Assembly (NCBI GenBank): GCA_017647785.1
Contig: JAGCJW010000026.1
Location: 1 to 64,000, forward strand
Length of the DNA: 64,000 bases
DNA from: Bacteroidales bacterium
GTDB lineage: Bacteria; Bacteroidota; Bacteroidia; Bacteroidales; P3
Direction: 5' to 3'
Notes under the pieces: model-generated
Databases searched by the model: none
Told to the model about the DNA's origin: nothing
Seen by the model: only the letters and a program-made list of their open reading frames with translations
Program-made: the position numbers and the translations under genes
In this document: positions 9,139 through 17,367 of the stretch, in pieces
Layout: each line of letters opens with the position of its first letter
How positions within the stretch are numbered: position 1 is the first letter of the stretch

Positions 9139-10245
9139 TTATTTATTACGTATTTCTAAAAAATATTCTTCTATTAGCTTTTGAGCGGCAATATACGCAG
9201 ATATTTTATCCTCTATTATATCTGTTTTAAACTTTTCAAGATTCTCAACTACCTTTTCATTAGAATAAAACATCTCAGTTAAGCTTGAATTGATAGTTTC
9301 TGATAAAATTCTAAGATTTTGCTCATTTCTTTTCTTATGGAAATGACCATTTGATTTAGTTAGCACAACATAATCCATAATTGTTTCCCATATTTTATCA
9401 ATTCCATCACCTGTGTAAGCAGAAGATGTAAACACAACAGGTTTCCATGTATTTTCATTTGCTGGGAAAAGACTTAATGCACTTCTATATTGAGTTGCAG
9501 CTAATTCTGCACGATTTGGATCTAATTCCGCTTTATTTATAGAAATTGCATCAGCCATTTCCATAATTCCACGTTTTATTCCTTGCAATTCATCACCCGC
9601 ATTAGCAAGTTGAAGCAATAGGAAAAAATCTACCATAGAATGAGCTACTACTTCACTTTGGCCTACACCTACTGTTTCAACAAGAACTACATCAAAGCCT
9701 GCTGCTTCACATAAAATGATTATTTCTCTTGTTTTTCTTGCTACACCACCTAAACTACCAGCTGATGGAGAAGGTCTAATAAAAGCATTAGGATCATTAG
9801 CCAATGTTTCCATTCTTGTTTTATCCCCAAGAATACTACCCTTTGTTTTTTCACTTGTTGGGTCTATTGCAAGAACTGCTAACTTATGTCCCATAGCAGT
9901 CAGCTTAACTCCTAGAGCTTCTATTGTAGTACTTTTACCCACACCCGGAACTCCAGTAATACCTACTCTAATACTTTTACCAGCGTAAGGCAAACAGCGT
10001 TCTATTATTTGTTGAGCCTTTTGTTGATGGTCAAATCTACTACTTTCCACAAGGGTTATAGCTTGTGAAAGAATAATTCTATCAGATTTCAAAATTCCTT
10101 CAACAAATTCATCAACACTTAATTCTTTTCTCTTTTTTAATTTAAAGATATAATCCTTATTCACCTGAGAAGGCATTTCAGGAAGTGCTTCCTGCACCTT
10201 CAAAGCTGAATTAGGATTATTCTTATCTATGATTCTATCGTACAT
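9139..10245 (-). CDS. meaB: Methylmalonyl-CoA mutase-associated GTPase MeaB
   Basis: 368 residues of the G3E/ArgK-MeaB GTPase family. The P-loop reads GVPGVGKST, the switch region VETVGVGQSE, and the base-recognition motif NKAELD. MeaB protects and reactivates the B12-dependent methylmalonyl-CoA mutase by gating cofactor loading. The mutase genes are not in this window. It sits in a tight minus-strand run after an SDR gene (6-base gap) and before the META lipoprotein. Its presence implies a methylmalonyl-CoA (propionate/succinate) route in the organism, which is inference. Confidence 0.93.
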   Translation of the reverse strand: MYDRIIDKNNPNSALKVQEALPEMPSQVNKDYIFKLKKRKELSVDEFVEGILKSDRIILSQAITLVESSRFDHQQKAQQIIERCLPYAGKSIRVGITGVPGVGKSTTIEALGVKLTAMGHKLAVLAIDPTSEKTKGSILGDKTRMETLANDPNAFIRPSPSAGSLGGVARKTREIIILCEAAGFDVVLVETVGVGQSEVVAHSMVDFFLLLQLANAGDELQGIKRGIMEMADAISINKAELDPNRAELAATQYRSALSLFPANENTWKPVVFTSSAYTGDGIDKIWETIMDYVVLTKSNGHFHKKRNEQNLRILSETINSSLTEMFYSNEKVVENLEKFKTDIIEDKISAYIAAQKLIEEYFLEIRNK

Positions 10246-10251
10246 TACTAA

Positions 10252-11007
10252 CTATTGTTTAAAGAAATGTGAGGAATCCGCTTGTGCTGTTGGCATTATT
10301 GTTAAATCATTTATACAAACATGTGCAGGCAATGAAACACAATAGTAAATAGTATCAGCTATATTTTCTGCTGTTAATGGTTCAAAACCTTTATACGTTG
10401 CATCGGCTTGTTCTTTGTTGCCATGAAATCTCACAATAGAGAATTCAGTTTCCACAGCTCCTGGACAAATGTTTGTAACCTTTATTCCATATTTCAAACA
10501 GTCTATTCTCATTGCTAGACTCAACGCATCAACGGCGTGTTTGCTTGCACAGTAAACATTTCCGTCTGAATAAACTTGCTTACCCGCAATAGAACAAATA
10601 TTAACCACATGTCCCTTTTGTCTTTTGCACATAAGATTTAAGACAATCTTGCTAACATAAAGCAAACCCTTTACGTTAGTGTCTATCATTCTTTCCCAAT
10701 CATCAAGGCTTCCCTCAATTATTGGTTCTTTTCCTGCTGCAAGACCTGCATTATTAATAAGCAAATCTATATTTTCCCATTTTCCTGAAAGATTTCCTAA
10801 ATATTGTTCTACTTCTTGGTTGTTTCTTACATCAAAGTTAAGACTAAGCACATCGGCTCCAAGATTTCTTAATTCTTTTTCTAAGTCTTCAAGACGTTCT
10901 TTTCTGCGTCCTGTAATTATTATGTCGTAATCGTTTTTTGCTAACTTAATTGCACACGCTCTTCCTATGCCTGACGTAGCTCCTGTTACTAATGCTATTT
11001 TTCTCAT
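10252..11007 (-). CDS. SDR-family NAD(P)-dependent oxidoreductase (YdfG-like)
   Basis: 251 residues of the classical short-chain dehydrogenase family. It has the cofactor motif TGATSGIGRA near the N-terminus, NNAG at about residue 89-92, and the catalytic YxxxK as YCASK with Ser upstream in CSIAG. The RxxR after the first beta strand (TGRRKERLE) suggests NADPH preference. Overall resemblance is to YdfG-type 3-hydroxy acid (serine/3-hydroxypropionate) dehydrogenases, but substrate is not determinable. It lies between pgk and meaB with short gaps, in one operon. Confidence 0.9.
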   Translation of the reverse strand: MRKIALVTGATSGIGRACAIKLAKNDYDIIITGRRKERLEDLEKELRNLGADVLSLNFDVRNNQEVEQYLGNLSGKWENIDLLINNAGLAAGKEPIIEGSLDDWERMIDTNVKGLLYVSKIVLNLMCKRQKGHVVNICSIAGKQVYSDGNVYCASKHAVDALSLAMRIDCLKYGIKVTNICPGAVETEFSIVRFHGNKEQADATYKGFEPLTAENIADTIYYCVSLPAHVCINDLTIMPTAQADSSHFFKQ

Positions 11008-11020
11008 AGTTTATAGATTT

Positions 11021-12208
11021 TTACATTATTGCTTTTATTCCTGGTAAAGTTTTACCTTCTAAAAATTCTAACATTGCACCCCCACCTGTAGAAATATACG
11101 AAACTCTATCTGCAAAACCTGATTTATTTACTGCTGCTACAGAATCTCCTCCTCCAACTGCTGAGAATGCTCCTTTATCTGTAGCTTCTGCAACTGCCTT
11201 TGCTATTGCGTCTGTTCCTTTTGCAAAAGTTTCAAACTCAAATACTCCAACAGGACCATTCCAAAGAATAGTTTGAGAGTTTAAAATAACTTCTCTAAAC
11301 AACTCTCTTGTTTTTTCTCCAGCATCCATTCCTTCCCATCCATCTGGAATATCTACCTCAGGACAATATTTCACATTGCAATCATTAGAGAAACCATCTC
11401 CTGCTACAATATCAACAGGTAAATATAAGTTTACACCTCTATTTTTTGCTTCTTCTATCAAATCTAATGCTACTTGCATTTTGTCATCTTCGCAAATTGA
11501 GTTACCGATTCTTTTACCTCTTGCCTTAGCAAATGTATAACTCATTCCTCCTCCAATGATTAAATTATCCACTAATGGCAATAGATTTTGTATTACATCG
11601 ATTTTTGATGATATTTTACTACCTCCTATTATTGCTGTAAAAGGTTTCTTTGGTGAAGACATTAAACGATTTAGGTTCACTATCTCATTTTCCATCAAAA
11701 GACCAAAATATTTTGCGTTAGGGAAGAATTTTGCGATTGTAGCAGTAGAAGAGTGTTCTCTGTGTGCTGCTCCAAATGCGTCATTTACGTAACAATCTCC
11801 TAATTCAGCAAGATTTTTTGCTAATTCTTCATCTCCCTTAGTTTCTCCCGGATAAAAGCGAATGTTTTCTATCATCATAACATCTCCCGCTTTTAATCCG
11901 TCTGCTAAAACCTTTATATCATTAAAATCCAAACTTTGTGTGAAAGCCACCTCTTTACCAATCATTTTTGAAAGGTATTCAACCACAGGTTTAAGAGTTA
12001 ATTCTGCTTCAAAACCACCTTTTTTAGGTCTTCCAAAGTGCGCCATCAAAATAACTGAAGCACCATCTGCCATTAGTTTTTCTATAGTTGGCATTGCTTC
12101 TCTTATTCTTGTATCATCAGTAATTACGCCATTCTCTACTGGCACATTAAAATCTACTCTTACTAAAACCTTTTTACCTGAAAAGTTTACGTCTTTTATG
12201 CTATTCAT
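11021..12208 (-). CDS. pgk: Phosphoglycerate kinase
   Basis: 395 residues, the normal length of bacterial PGK, which transfers the phosphoryl group from 1,3-bisphosphoglycerate to ADP in glycolysis. The N-terminal KKVLVRVDFNVP motif, the arginine-containing AHFGRPK loop, the hinge region and the C-terminal nucleotide-binding GGGDSVAAV motif are all present. It is the first gene of a minus-strand operon running to priA or beyond, with a TAnnTTTG promoter element just upstream (12235-12242). Confidence 0.98.
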   Translation of the reverse strand: MNSIKDVNFSGKKVLVRVDFNVPVENGVITDDTRIREAMPTIEKLMADGASVILMAHFGRPKKGGFEAELTLKPVVEYLSKMIGKEVAFTQSLDFNDIKVLADGLKAGDVMMIENIRFYPGETKGDEELAKNLAELGDCYVNDAFGAAHREHSSTATIAKFFPNAKYFGLLMENEIVNLNRLMSSPKKPFTAIIGGSKISSKIDVIQNLLPLVDNLIIGGGMSYTFAKARGKRIGNSICEDDKMQVALDLIEEAKNRGVNLYLPVDIVAGDGFSNDCNVKYCPEVDIPDGWEGMDAGEKTRELFREVILNSQTILWNGPVGVFEFETFAKGTDAIAKAVAEATDKGAFSAVGGGDSVAAVNKSGFADRVSYISTGGGAMLEFLEGKTLPGIKAIM

Positions 12209-12234
12209 AACTAGTTATTTTTTATTTTAATTTA

Positions 12235-12242
12235 CAAAGGTA
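12235..12242 (-). promoter_or_regulatory. -7 promoter element for the pgk operon
   Basis: The minus strand reads TACCTTTG here, a match to the Bacteroidota TAnnTTTG element, 27 bases upstream of the pgk start codon. No good TTTG at the usual -33 distance is seen, so the call rests on the -7 element and position. Confidence 0.5.
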
Positions 12243-12290
12243 ACAATAATAAATCAACTAACGTTCATTTTTTCTTAGAAAAGACGAAAA

Positions 12291-12373
12291 TAAAACAAAG
12301 AATCAGAAAATTATTTCTTTGTTTTAGAAAATTAATTCTTTGTTTTAATTTTTTATTTCTTTGTTTTATTCTA
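12291..12373 (+). repeat. 21-bp-period TTCTTTGTTTTA repeats between pgk and corA
   Basis: Three tandem units with exact 21-base spacing start at 12311, 12332 and 12353, each carrying WWTTCTTTGTTTTA. An inverted copy (TAAAACAAAGAATCAG) precedes them at 12291-12305. The same family occurs at 22376-22412, 50075-50158 and 55133-55186. The block lies between divergent genes, immediately upstream of the corA promoter, so it could act as a protein-binding array or a transcript structure. Function unknown. Confidence 0.75.
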
Positions 12374-12385
12374 AGCAAATTAGAT

Positions 12386-12416
12386 TTTGTAAATTAAGTT
12401 TTTATTCTTATCTTTG
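12386..12416 (+). promoter_or_regulatory. Promoter for corA
   Basis: TTTG at 12386-12389, a 19-base spacer, then TATCTTTG at 12409-12416 gives a full Bacteroidota promoter 45 bases upstream of the corA start. An AAAGGAGG-like sequence just before the start codon (about 12447-12454) is an unusually strong ribosome-binding site for this lineage. Confidence 0.75.
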
Positions 12417-12461
12417 CAAGACTTTTTGTTGATTTGCTAAATAAAAGAAAGGAGGTTAAAA

Positions 12462-13406
12462 ATGATTGAAAAAGTAAACTTTGAAGAATTACAATGGCTT
12501 CACATACTTAATCCAGAAGAACAAGACTACACTTACCTATTAGACAATTATTCTTTCCACCCCTTAGACATTGAAGACTGTAGAGCAATCAACCAACGTC
12601 CAAAGATAGACGAGTATGATGATTATTATTTCCTAATACTCCATTTCCCTTACCTTGATAAAAGCAATAAATTCCTAAGAATGAAGGAAGTTAAAATCTT
12701 CTGGGGTAATGACTATATCATAACTATAGGACGTTCTCACTGGGCTGTAAAAAATCTTTTCAAGCAAACACAAGAAATGATGGACAGATACAAAAACGGC
12801 ACAGCAAGCAAAGAAGAACAAGAAATAATAGAGAAAATAGGCACTTCATCAGACGCATTACTATATAACATATTGGACCGTTTGATAGTAGAAACCTACA
12901 CCTTGATTTTGAGAATTGGAAGCGAGGTTGATAGTATCAACTACGACATCTTTACAAAGAAACCACAAAAAGTAATTGAGCAATTAAGCTTAACAAGAAA
13001 GAATATTATCCTATTAAATACAACATTTAAACCTCAACTAAAAGTCTTCTACAAATTTGAAAGTGGGGGAATCAAAGGTTATGCCGAAGACATGGAAGAC
13101 TACTGGGGAAACATTCTTGACCAATATCAAAAAATGTTTGACTTGGTCGAAGACTATGGAGAATTAATTGAGGGTTTAAGTAAAACGTTTGATTCTTTAC
13201 AAACAAATAAAACCAATGAGATTATGAAGGTGCTTACCTTCCTTTCTACAATTATGCTTCCGCTTACCGTGGTATCATCAATCTATGGTATGAACGTAGT
13301 ATTACCATTCCAAAAATCCCCTTATGTATTCAGCGGAATCGTAATAGCGATGCTTATCATTGTTATCGCCTTTTTCATTTACTTCAAAAAGCGAAAGTGG
13401 TTATAA
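12462..13406 (+). CDS. corA: CorA-type magnesium/divalent cation transporter
   Basis: 314 residues. The soluble N-terminal alpha/beta domain and long helix are followed by two C-terminal membrane segments (about residues 255-275 and 287-307). The loop between them has the family signature YGMNV (GMN, ion selectivity), and the protein ends in a basic KKRKWL tail in the cytoplasm. CorA pentamers conduct Mg2+ (or Co2+/Ni2+) into the cell. The stop codon is only 5 bases from tRNA-Arg. Confidence 0.95.
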   Translation: MIEKVNFEELQWLHILNPEEQDYTYLLDNYSFHPLDIEDCRAINQRPKIDEYDDYYFLILHFPYLDKSNKFLRMKEVKIFWGNDYIITIGRSHWAVKNLFKQTQEMMDRYKNGTASKEEQEIIEKIGTSSDALLYNILDRLIVETYTLILRIGSEVDSINYDIFTKKPQKVIEQLSLTRKNIILLNTTFKPQLKVFYKFESGGIKGYAEDMEDYWGNILDQYQKMFDLVEDYGELIEGLSKTFDSLQTNKTNEIMKVLTFLSTIMLPLTVVSSIYGMNVVLPFQKSPYVFSGIVIAMLIIVIAFFIYFKKRKWL

Positions 13407-13411
13407 AACAA

Positions 13412-13484
13412 GCCTTCGTAGTTCAATAGGATAAAACATCAGATTCCGGTTCTGACATTGCGGGTTCGACTCCCGCCGAGGGTA
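13412..13484 (+). tRNA. tRNA-Arg (anticodon CCG)
   Basis: Acceptor arms GCCTTCG (13412-13418) and CGAGGGT (13477-13483) pair with two G-T wobbles; discriminator A at 13484. The anticodon stem TCAGA/TCTGA encloses TTCCGGT, giving CCG (arginine). The T-arm GCGGG-TTCGACT-CCCGC is perfect. The tRNA is wedged between the corA stop (5 bases before) and the CPBP start (19 bases after), so it is probably excised from a shared transcript. Confidence 0.93.
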
Positions 13485-13503
13485 CAAAAACAAATATTAA
13501 TCT

Positions 13504-14346
13504 ATGAAATTACTCACAAAGGATTTATCTCCAACAGTAAAAATCTTGATGTCTATAGCGTTTTTAATGACATCTACATCTTTTACTTCATTATTAATGT
13601 CTTTCTTTAAATATTCATTCCCAATATTTAGCCAAACCAATGCAGGAGCATTATGTATACAAGCAATAGGTTCTCTATGTATGTTTGGTTTATCGAGTTG
13701 GATATGTATTTCACTTTTCTTAAAGGATTTTAAAAGCAATTTTTCTACAATTAAAAACAAAAGATGGATTATTTGGGCGATAATAATTCCTATTGGAAGC
13801 ATTCCTTTAAATGATTTTCTTCAAATATTAAACAACAACATTCACTTCTCAGGAGAGGAAATATTTAGACAAATGCAAGCAACATCAGAAAGTGAAAGCA
13901 AGCGTTTACTAACAAGCGATTCATTTTTAGGGTTAATAAAGGTAAGTTTTGTTTTAGCACTAATACCTGCAGTTGTTGAGGAATTATTTTTTAGAGGTGT
14001 TATTCAAAATCTTTTTAAAGACTTATGCAAAAACACATTACTCGCAATAATACTTACATCCATTTTCTTCTCATTAATGCATTTTGAAATATTTTCTTTT
14101 CTTCCACGCTTTGTTTTATCATGTTTTCTTGGTTATCTATTTGTTACAACAAAGAATTTACTAATTCCTATAATATGTCACTTTATAAATAACTTTGGAG
14201 TCTGCCTTTTATACTTCTTAAATTCAAAAAATATAATCACAACTCAAAATAGCGAAACGTTTTCACAAGCACCCATTTTGATCATACTAAGCATTGTAAT
14301 ATTAGTATTCATCTTTTGTTTTGAAATAAAAAAGAGTAAACACTAA
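13504..14346 (+). CDS. CPBP-family intramembrane glutamic endopeptidase
   Basis: 280 residues with about eight hydrophobic membrane segments. The three CPBP (Abi/Rce1-like) motifs are visible: EELFFR at 159-164 (EExxxR), H193-F194, and H226-F-I-N-N230. Family members are membrane proteases, some processing prenylated proteins or bacteriocin-related peptides; in bacteria most substrates are unknown. The gene follows tRNA-Arg by 19 bases and corA by about 100, suggesting one transcription unit. No bacteriocin gene is nearby. Confidence 0.9.
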   Translation: MKLLTKDLSPTVKILMSIAFLMTSTSFTSLLMSFFKYSFPIFSQTNAGALCIQAIGSLCMFGLSSWICISLFLKDFKSNFSTIKNKRWIIWAIIIPIGSIPLNDFLQILNNNIHFSGEEIFRQMQATSESESKRLLTSDSFLGLIKVSFVLALIPAVVEELFFRGVIQNLFKDLCKNTLLAIILTSIFFSLMHFEIFSFLPRFVLSCFLGYLFVTTKNLLIPIICHFINNFGVCLLYFLNSKNIITTQNSETFSQAPILIILSIVILVFIFCFEIKKSKH

Positions 14347-14377
14347 TATTGTTATATGCTTTGTGAAAATTTCTTTG

Positions 14378-14385
14378 TATTTTTG
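14378..14385 (+). promoter_or_regulatory. -7 promoter element for uvrD
   Basis: TATTTTTG matches TAnnTTTG, 24 bases before the uvrD start. The nearest TTTG (14360-14363) gives a spacer of only 14 bases, so the -33 element is uncertain. Confidence 0.45.
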
Positions 14386-14409
14386 CGAAAAAAGTAACCT
14401 ATATTCTTA

Positions 14410-16725
14410 ATGCTATTAGACGGATTAAACAGAGAACAAAGAGAAGCCGCTTCACAAATTGATGGAGCCGTAATGATTATTGCAGGAGCTGGTTCAGGAA
14501 AGACGCGCACACTAACTTATAGATTAGCAAACCTATTAGCACAAGGCGCATCACCATACTCAATTATGGTTTTAACTTTCACGAACAAAGCAGCAGATGA
14601 AATGAAAGAGAGAATCATCGAGCTTATTGGTCCAAAAATAACAGGAATGATGATAGGAACATTCCACTCTGTATTTTTAAAAATATTAAGAATGGAATGC
14701 GAGAAATTAGGATACATAAAGAATTTCTCAATTTACGACACCTCTGATAGCAAATCTTTAATTAAAAACATTGTAAAGGACTTTGGTTTAGACGATAAAG
14801 TGTATAACACATCATATGTATTAGATAGAATCTCTAAATCAAAGAACAATCTTGTTTCTTCAGAAGAATATCTAGAAGACAACATGCTTATTACAGAAGA
14901 TATCGTTGCAGGAAAACCCGAAATTGGCAGAATATATCACGAATACACTTGTCGATTAAGGAAAAATATGGCAATGGATTTTGACGACTTAATTTTCAAC
15001 ACTTACACCTTACTAAGCCTATTTCCAGAAGTAGCAGAAAAATATCAAAATCGCTTCAAATATATTATGGTAGATGAGTATCAAGACACAAACCACGCTC
15101 AATACACCGTAATTAAAATGTTAGCAGAAAAACACAAAAACATATGTGTAGTAGGCGATGATGCACAAAGTATTTACGCATTTAGAGGAGCAAATATTCA
15201 AAATATATTAAATTTCAAGAAAGACTACTCTGACGCATACACATTTAAGTTAGAACAAAACTATCGTTCAGCAGGAAATATCGTAAATGCAGCAAACTCT
15301 GTCATAGATAAAAACGTAGAACAAATAAAGAAAACTATTTGGACAGAAAACCCAGAAGGCGAAAAGATTGCTTTCAAATCTCTAGATAGCGACAGAGAAG
15401 AAGCCGAATATGTTTCTTTAAGAATAAGAGAAATAGTAAGTCAAGAAGTTGACAAAAACTATAATAAATTTGCAATTTTATATAGAACAAACTCACAATC
15501 AAGAGCATTTGAAGATGCCTTTAGACTAAAAAACATACCATATATGGTTGTTTCTGGTATGTCATTCTATTCAAGACAAGAAATAAAAAACGTATTAGCC
15601 TATTTCAAATTAGTAGTCAATAATCAAGACAACGAAGCCTTTGAAAGAATTATCAATTACCCTGCAAGAGGAATAGGACAAACAACTATTAGCCGATTAA
15701 AAATAGCATCTGCTGAAAATAATTTATCGCTTTTTGACACAATCTATAAAGTTGATTTAAAAAACTACAATATCAATTCATCAACACAAAGCAAACTTTT
15801 AGCATTTTGCGATTACATCAAAGCGTTCACTGCAAATCTTTACAACAAAGACGCATACGAATTAGGAGAAGAAATAGTTCGCACTTGCAGAATTAAAGAA
15901 ACACTTAAAGCAGAAAACACTACAGAAAACATTGACCGCATAAATAACATAGATGAATTAGTAAATAGCCTAAAAGCATTTATAGAAAATGAAGAAGACA
16001 GTGTTTTAAACGAAACAACTGGCGAAGAAATCTCCACAAACGAAAAAACATTAGACATTTTCTTACAACAAATTAGCCTATTTAGTGAAACAGACAACCT
16101 AGAAGAAAATCAAAATTGCGTAAAACTAATGACAATACACTCTTCTAAGGGATTGGAATTTGACAACGTATTTATAGTTGGAATGGAAGAAAACCTATTC
16201 CCTTCTACCCTATCATTAACCTCAAAGAAAGAAACAGAAGAAGAACGCAGACTTTTCTATGTTGCAATGACTCGCGCAAAGAAAACTCTAACCCTTACGG
16301 CAGCAAGTATGAGATATAAATATGGGCAAATTATAATCTCAGAAAAAAGTCGTTTTATAAGCGAAATAGACAGCAAATACATTGACACTGGAATTGCTAC
16401 AAAGAAAGCACTACCTACATCTTACACACAAAAAAGCACTTCTTCATCTTATCCAAATTTTATCAAGAAAGAAAAAAAGCAACTACCAATAACAAGTCTA
16501 AAAAACAATGTAATAACACGTCAAAGTCTTAATGCAGCAAGCAATGCTCCATTAATAAATCCAGACGAACTACAAACAGGCATGAATGTTTTTCATGATA
16601 AATTCGGCAAAGGACTTGTCATAAACATAGACTCTACTCACAATGACAAAAGAGCAACAGTAGATTTTGTAAACGAGGGAATAAAAGTATTAGTTTTAAA
16701 ATTTGCCAAACTGAAAAAAATATAA
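14410..16725 (+). CDS. uvrD: UvrD/PcrA-type ATP-dependent DNA helicase
   Basis: 771 residues, typical for SF1A helicases. Walker A is AGAGSGKT (residues 25-32). Other motifs are TFTNKAADEMKER (Ia), VDEYQDTN (II), GDDAQSIYAFRGA (III), QNYRS, TIHSSKGLEFDNVF (V) and RLFYVAMTRAKK (VI). The C-terminal segment from about residue 710 (GMNVFHDKFGKGLVINI) is the PcrA-type tudor-like domain. UvrD/PcrA works in nucleotide-excision and mismatch repair and removes RecA or RNA polymerase. It leads a plus-strand operon: uvrD, DUF4290, murA, arginase-like. Confidence 0.96.
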   Translation: MLLDGLNREQREAASQIDGAVMIIAGAGSGKTRTLTYRLANLLAQGASPYSIMVLTFTNKAADEMKERIIELIGPKITGMMIGTFHSVFLKILRMECEKLGYIKNFSIYDTSDSKSLIKNIVKDFGLDDKVYNTSYVLDRISKSKNNLVSSEEYLEDNMLITEDIVAGKPEIGRIYHEYTCRLRKNMAMDFDDLIFNTYTLLSLFPEVAEKYQNRFKYIMVDEYQDTNHAQYTVIKMLAEKHKNICVVGDDAQSIYAFRGANIQNILNFKKDYSDAYTFKLEQNYRSAGNIVNAANSVIDKNVEQIKKTIWTENPEGEKIAFKSLDSDREEAEYVSLRIREIVSQEVDKNYNKFAILYRTNSQSRAFEDAFRLKNIPYMVVSGMSFYSRQEIKNVLAYFKLVVNNQDNEAFERIINYPARGIGQTTISRLKIASAENNLSLFDTIYKVDLKNYNINSSTQSKLLAFCDYIKAFTANLYNKDAYELGEEIVRTCRIKETLKAENTTENIDRINNIDELVNSLKAFIENEEDSVLNETTGEEISTNEKTLDIFLQQISLFSETDNLEENQNCVKLMTIHSSKGLEFDNVFIVGMEENLFPSTLSLTSKKETEEERRLFYVAMTRAKKTLTLTAASMRYKYGQIIISEKSRFISEIDSKYIDTGIATKKALPTSYTQKSTSSSYPNFIKKEKKQLPITSLKNNVITRQSLNAASNAPLINPDELQTGMNVFHDKFGKGLVINIDSTHNDKRATVDFVNEGIKVLVLKFAKLKKI

Positions 16726-16731
16726 TTCATA

Positions 16732-17355
16732 ATGGAATACAACATAAATCGTAAAAAATTAGAAATACCAGAATATGGGCGTAATGTTCAAAAAATGATA
16801 GATTACGCTTTAACAATAGAAGACAAAGAAAAACGAAACGCATTTACTCAAATCATAATTACGACTATGTCGCAAATCAACCCTAATTGCAAAGAAGTAG
16901 CAGACTACAAACACAAATTATGGGATCATTTGCACATTATGGCAAATTACAATTTAGACGTAGACTCACCATATCCAAAACCAAAACCAGAGGACCAAAT
17001 ATCAAAACCAGACAAAATAGAATATAAAAACTCTAAAATACGTTTTCGTCCATACGGAAAAAACATTGAAAATATGATAGACAAAGTAATCACTATGGAA
17101 GATGGAGAAGAAAAACAACTTCTAATAGAAATGATTGCACAACAACTAAAGAAATCATACCTACAATGGAACATAAATAGTTGCGATGACGAGATGATAC
17201 TACAACACTTTGAACAACTATCCAATGGGCAATTAAAATTACAAGAAAACTTCAAACTACACAGCACTCGAAAGATACTAAGCAATAACCAGAAGAACAA
17301 AAACAATCAGAAGAACAAGAATAATCAAAAGAATAAACATCAAAAGAAAAATTAA
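16732..17355 (+). CDS. DUF4290 protein with repetitive Gln/Lys/Asn tail
   Basis: 207 residues. The body (1-180) has the Bacteroidota-specific DUF4290 pattern: PEYGRNVQKMIDYAL, a RNAFTQ helix, LWDHLHIMANYNLDVDSPYP, and a later second YGKNIENMID helix. The function of DUF4290 is unknown; the genes are commonly near murA. The last 25 residues are repeats of NQKNKN encoded by nearly identical 18-base units, a tail liable to length change. It starts 6 bases after uvrD and ends 12 bases before murA. Confidence 0.88.
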   Translation: MEYNINRKKLEIPEYGRNVQKMIDYALTIEDKEKRNAFTQIIITTMSQINPNCKEVADYKHKLWDHLHIMANYNLDVDSPYPKPKPEDQISKPDKIEYKNSKIRFRPYGKNIENMIDKVITMEDGEEKQLLIEMIAQQLKKSYLQWNINSCDDEMILQHFEQLSNGQLKLQENFKLHSTRKILSNNQKNKNNQKNKNNQKNKHQKKN

Positions 17356-17367
17356 AACCATAAAATT

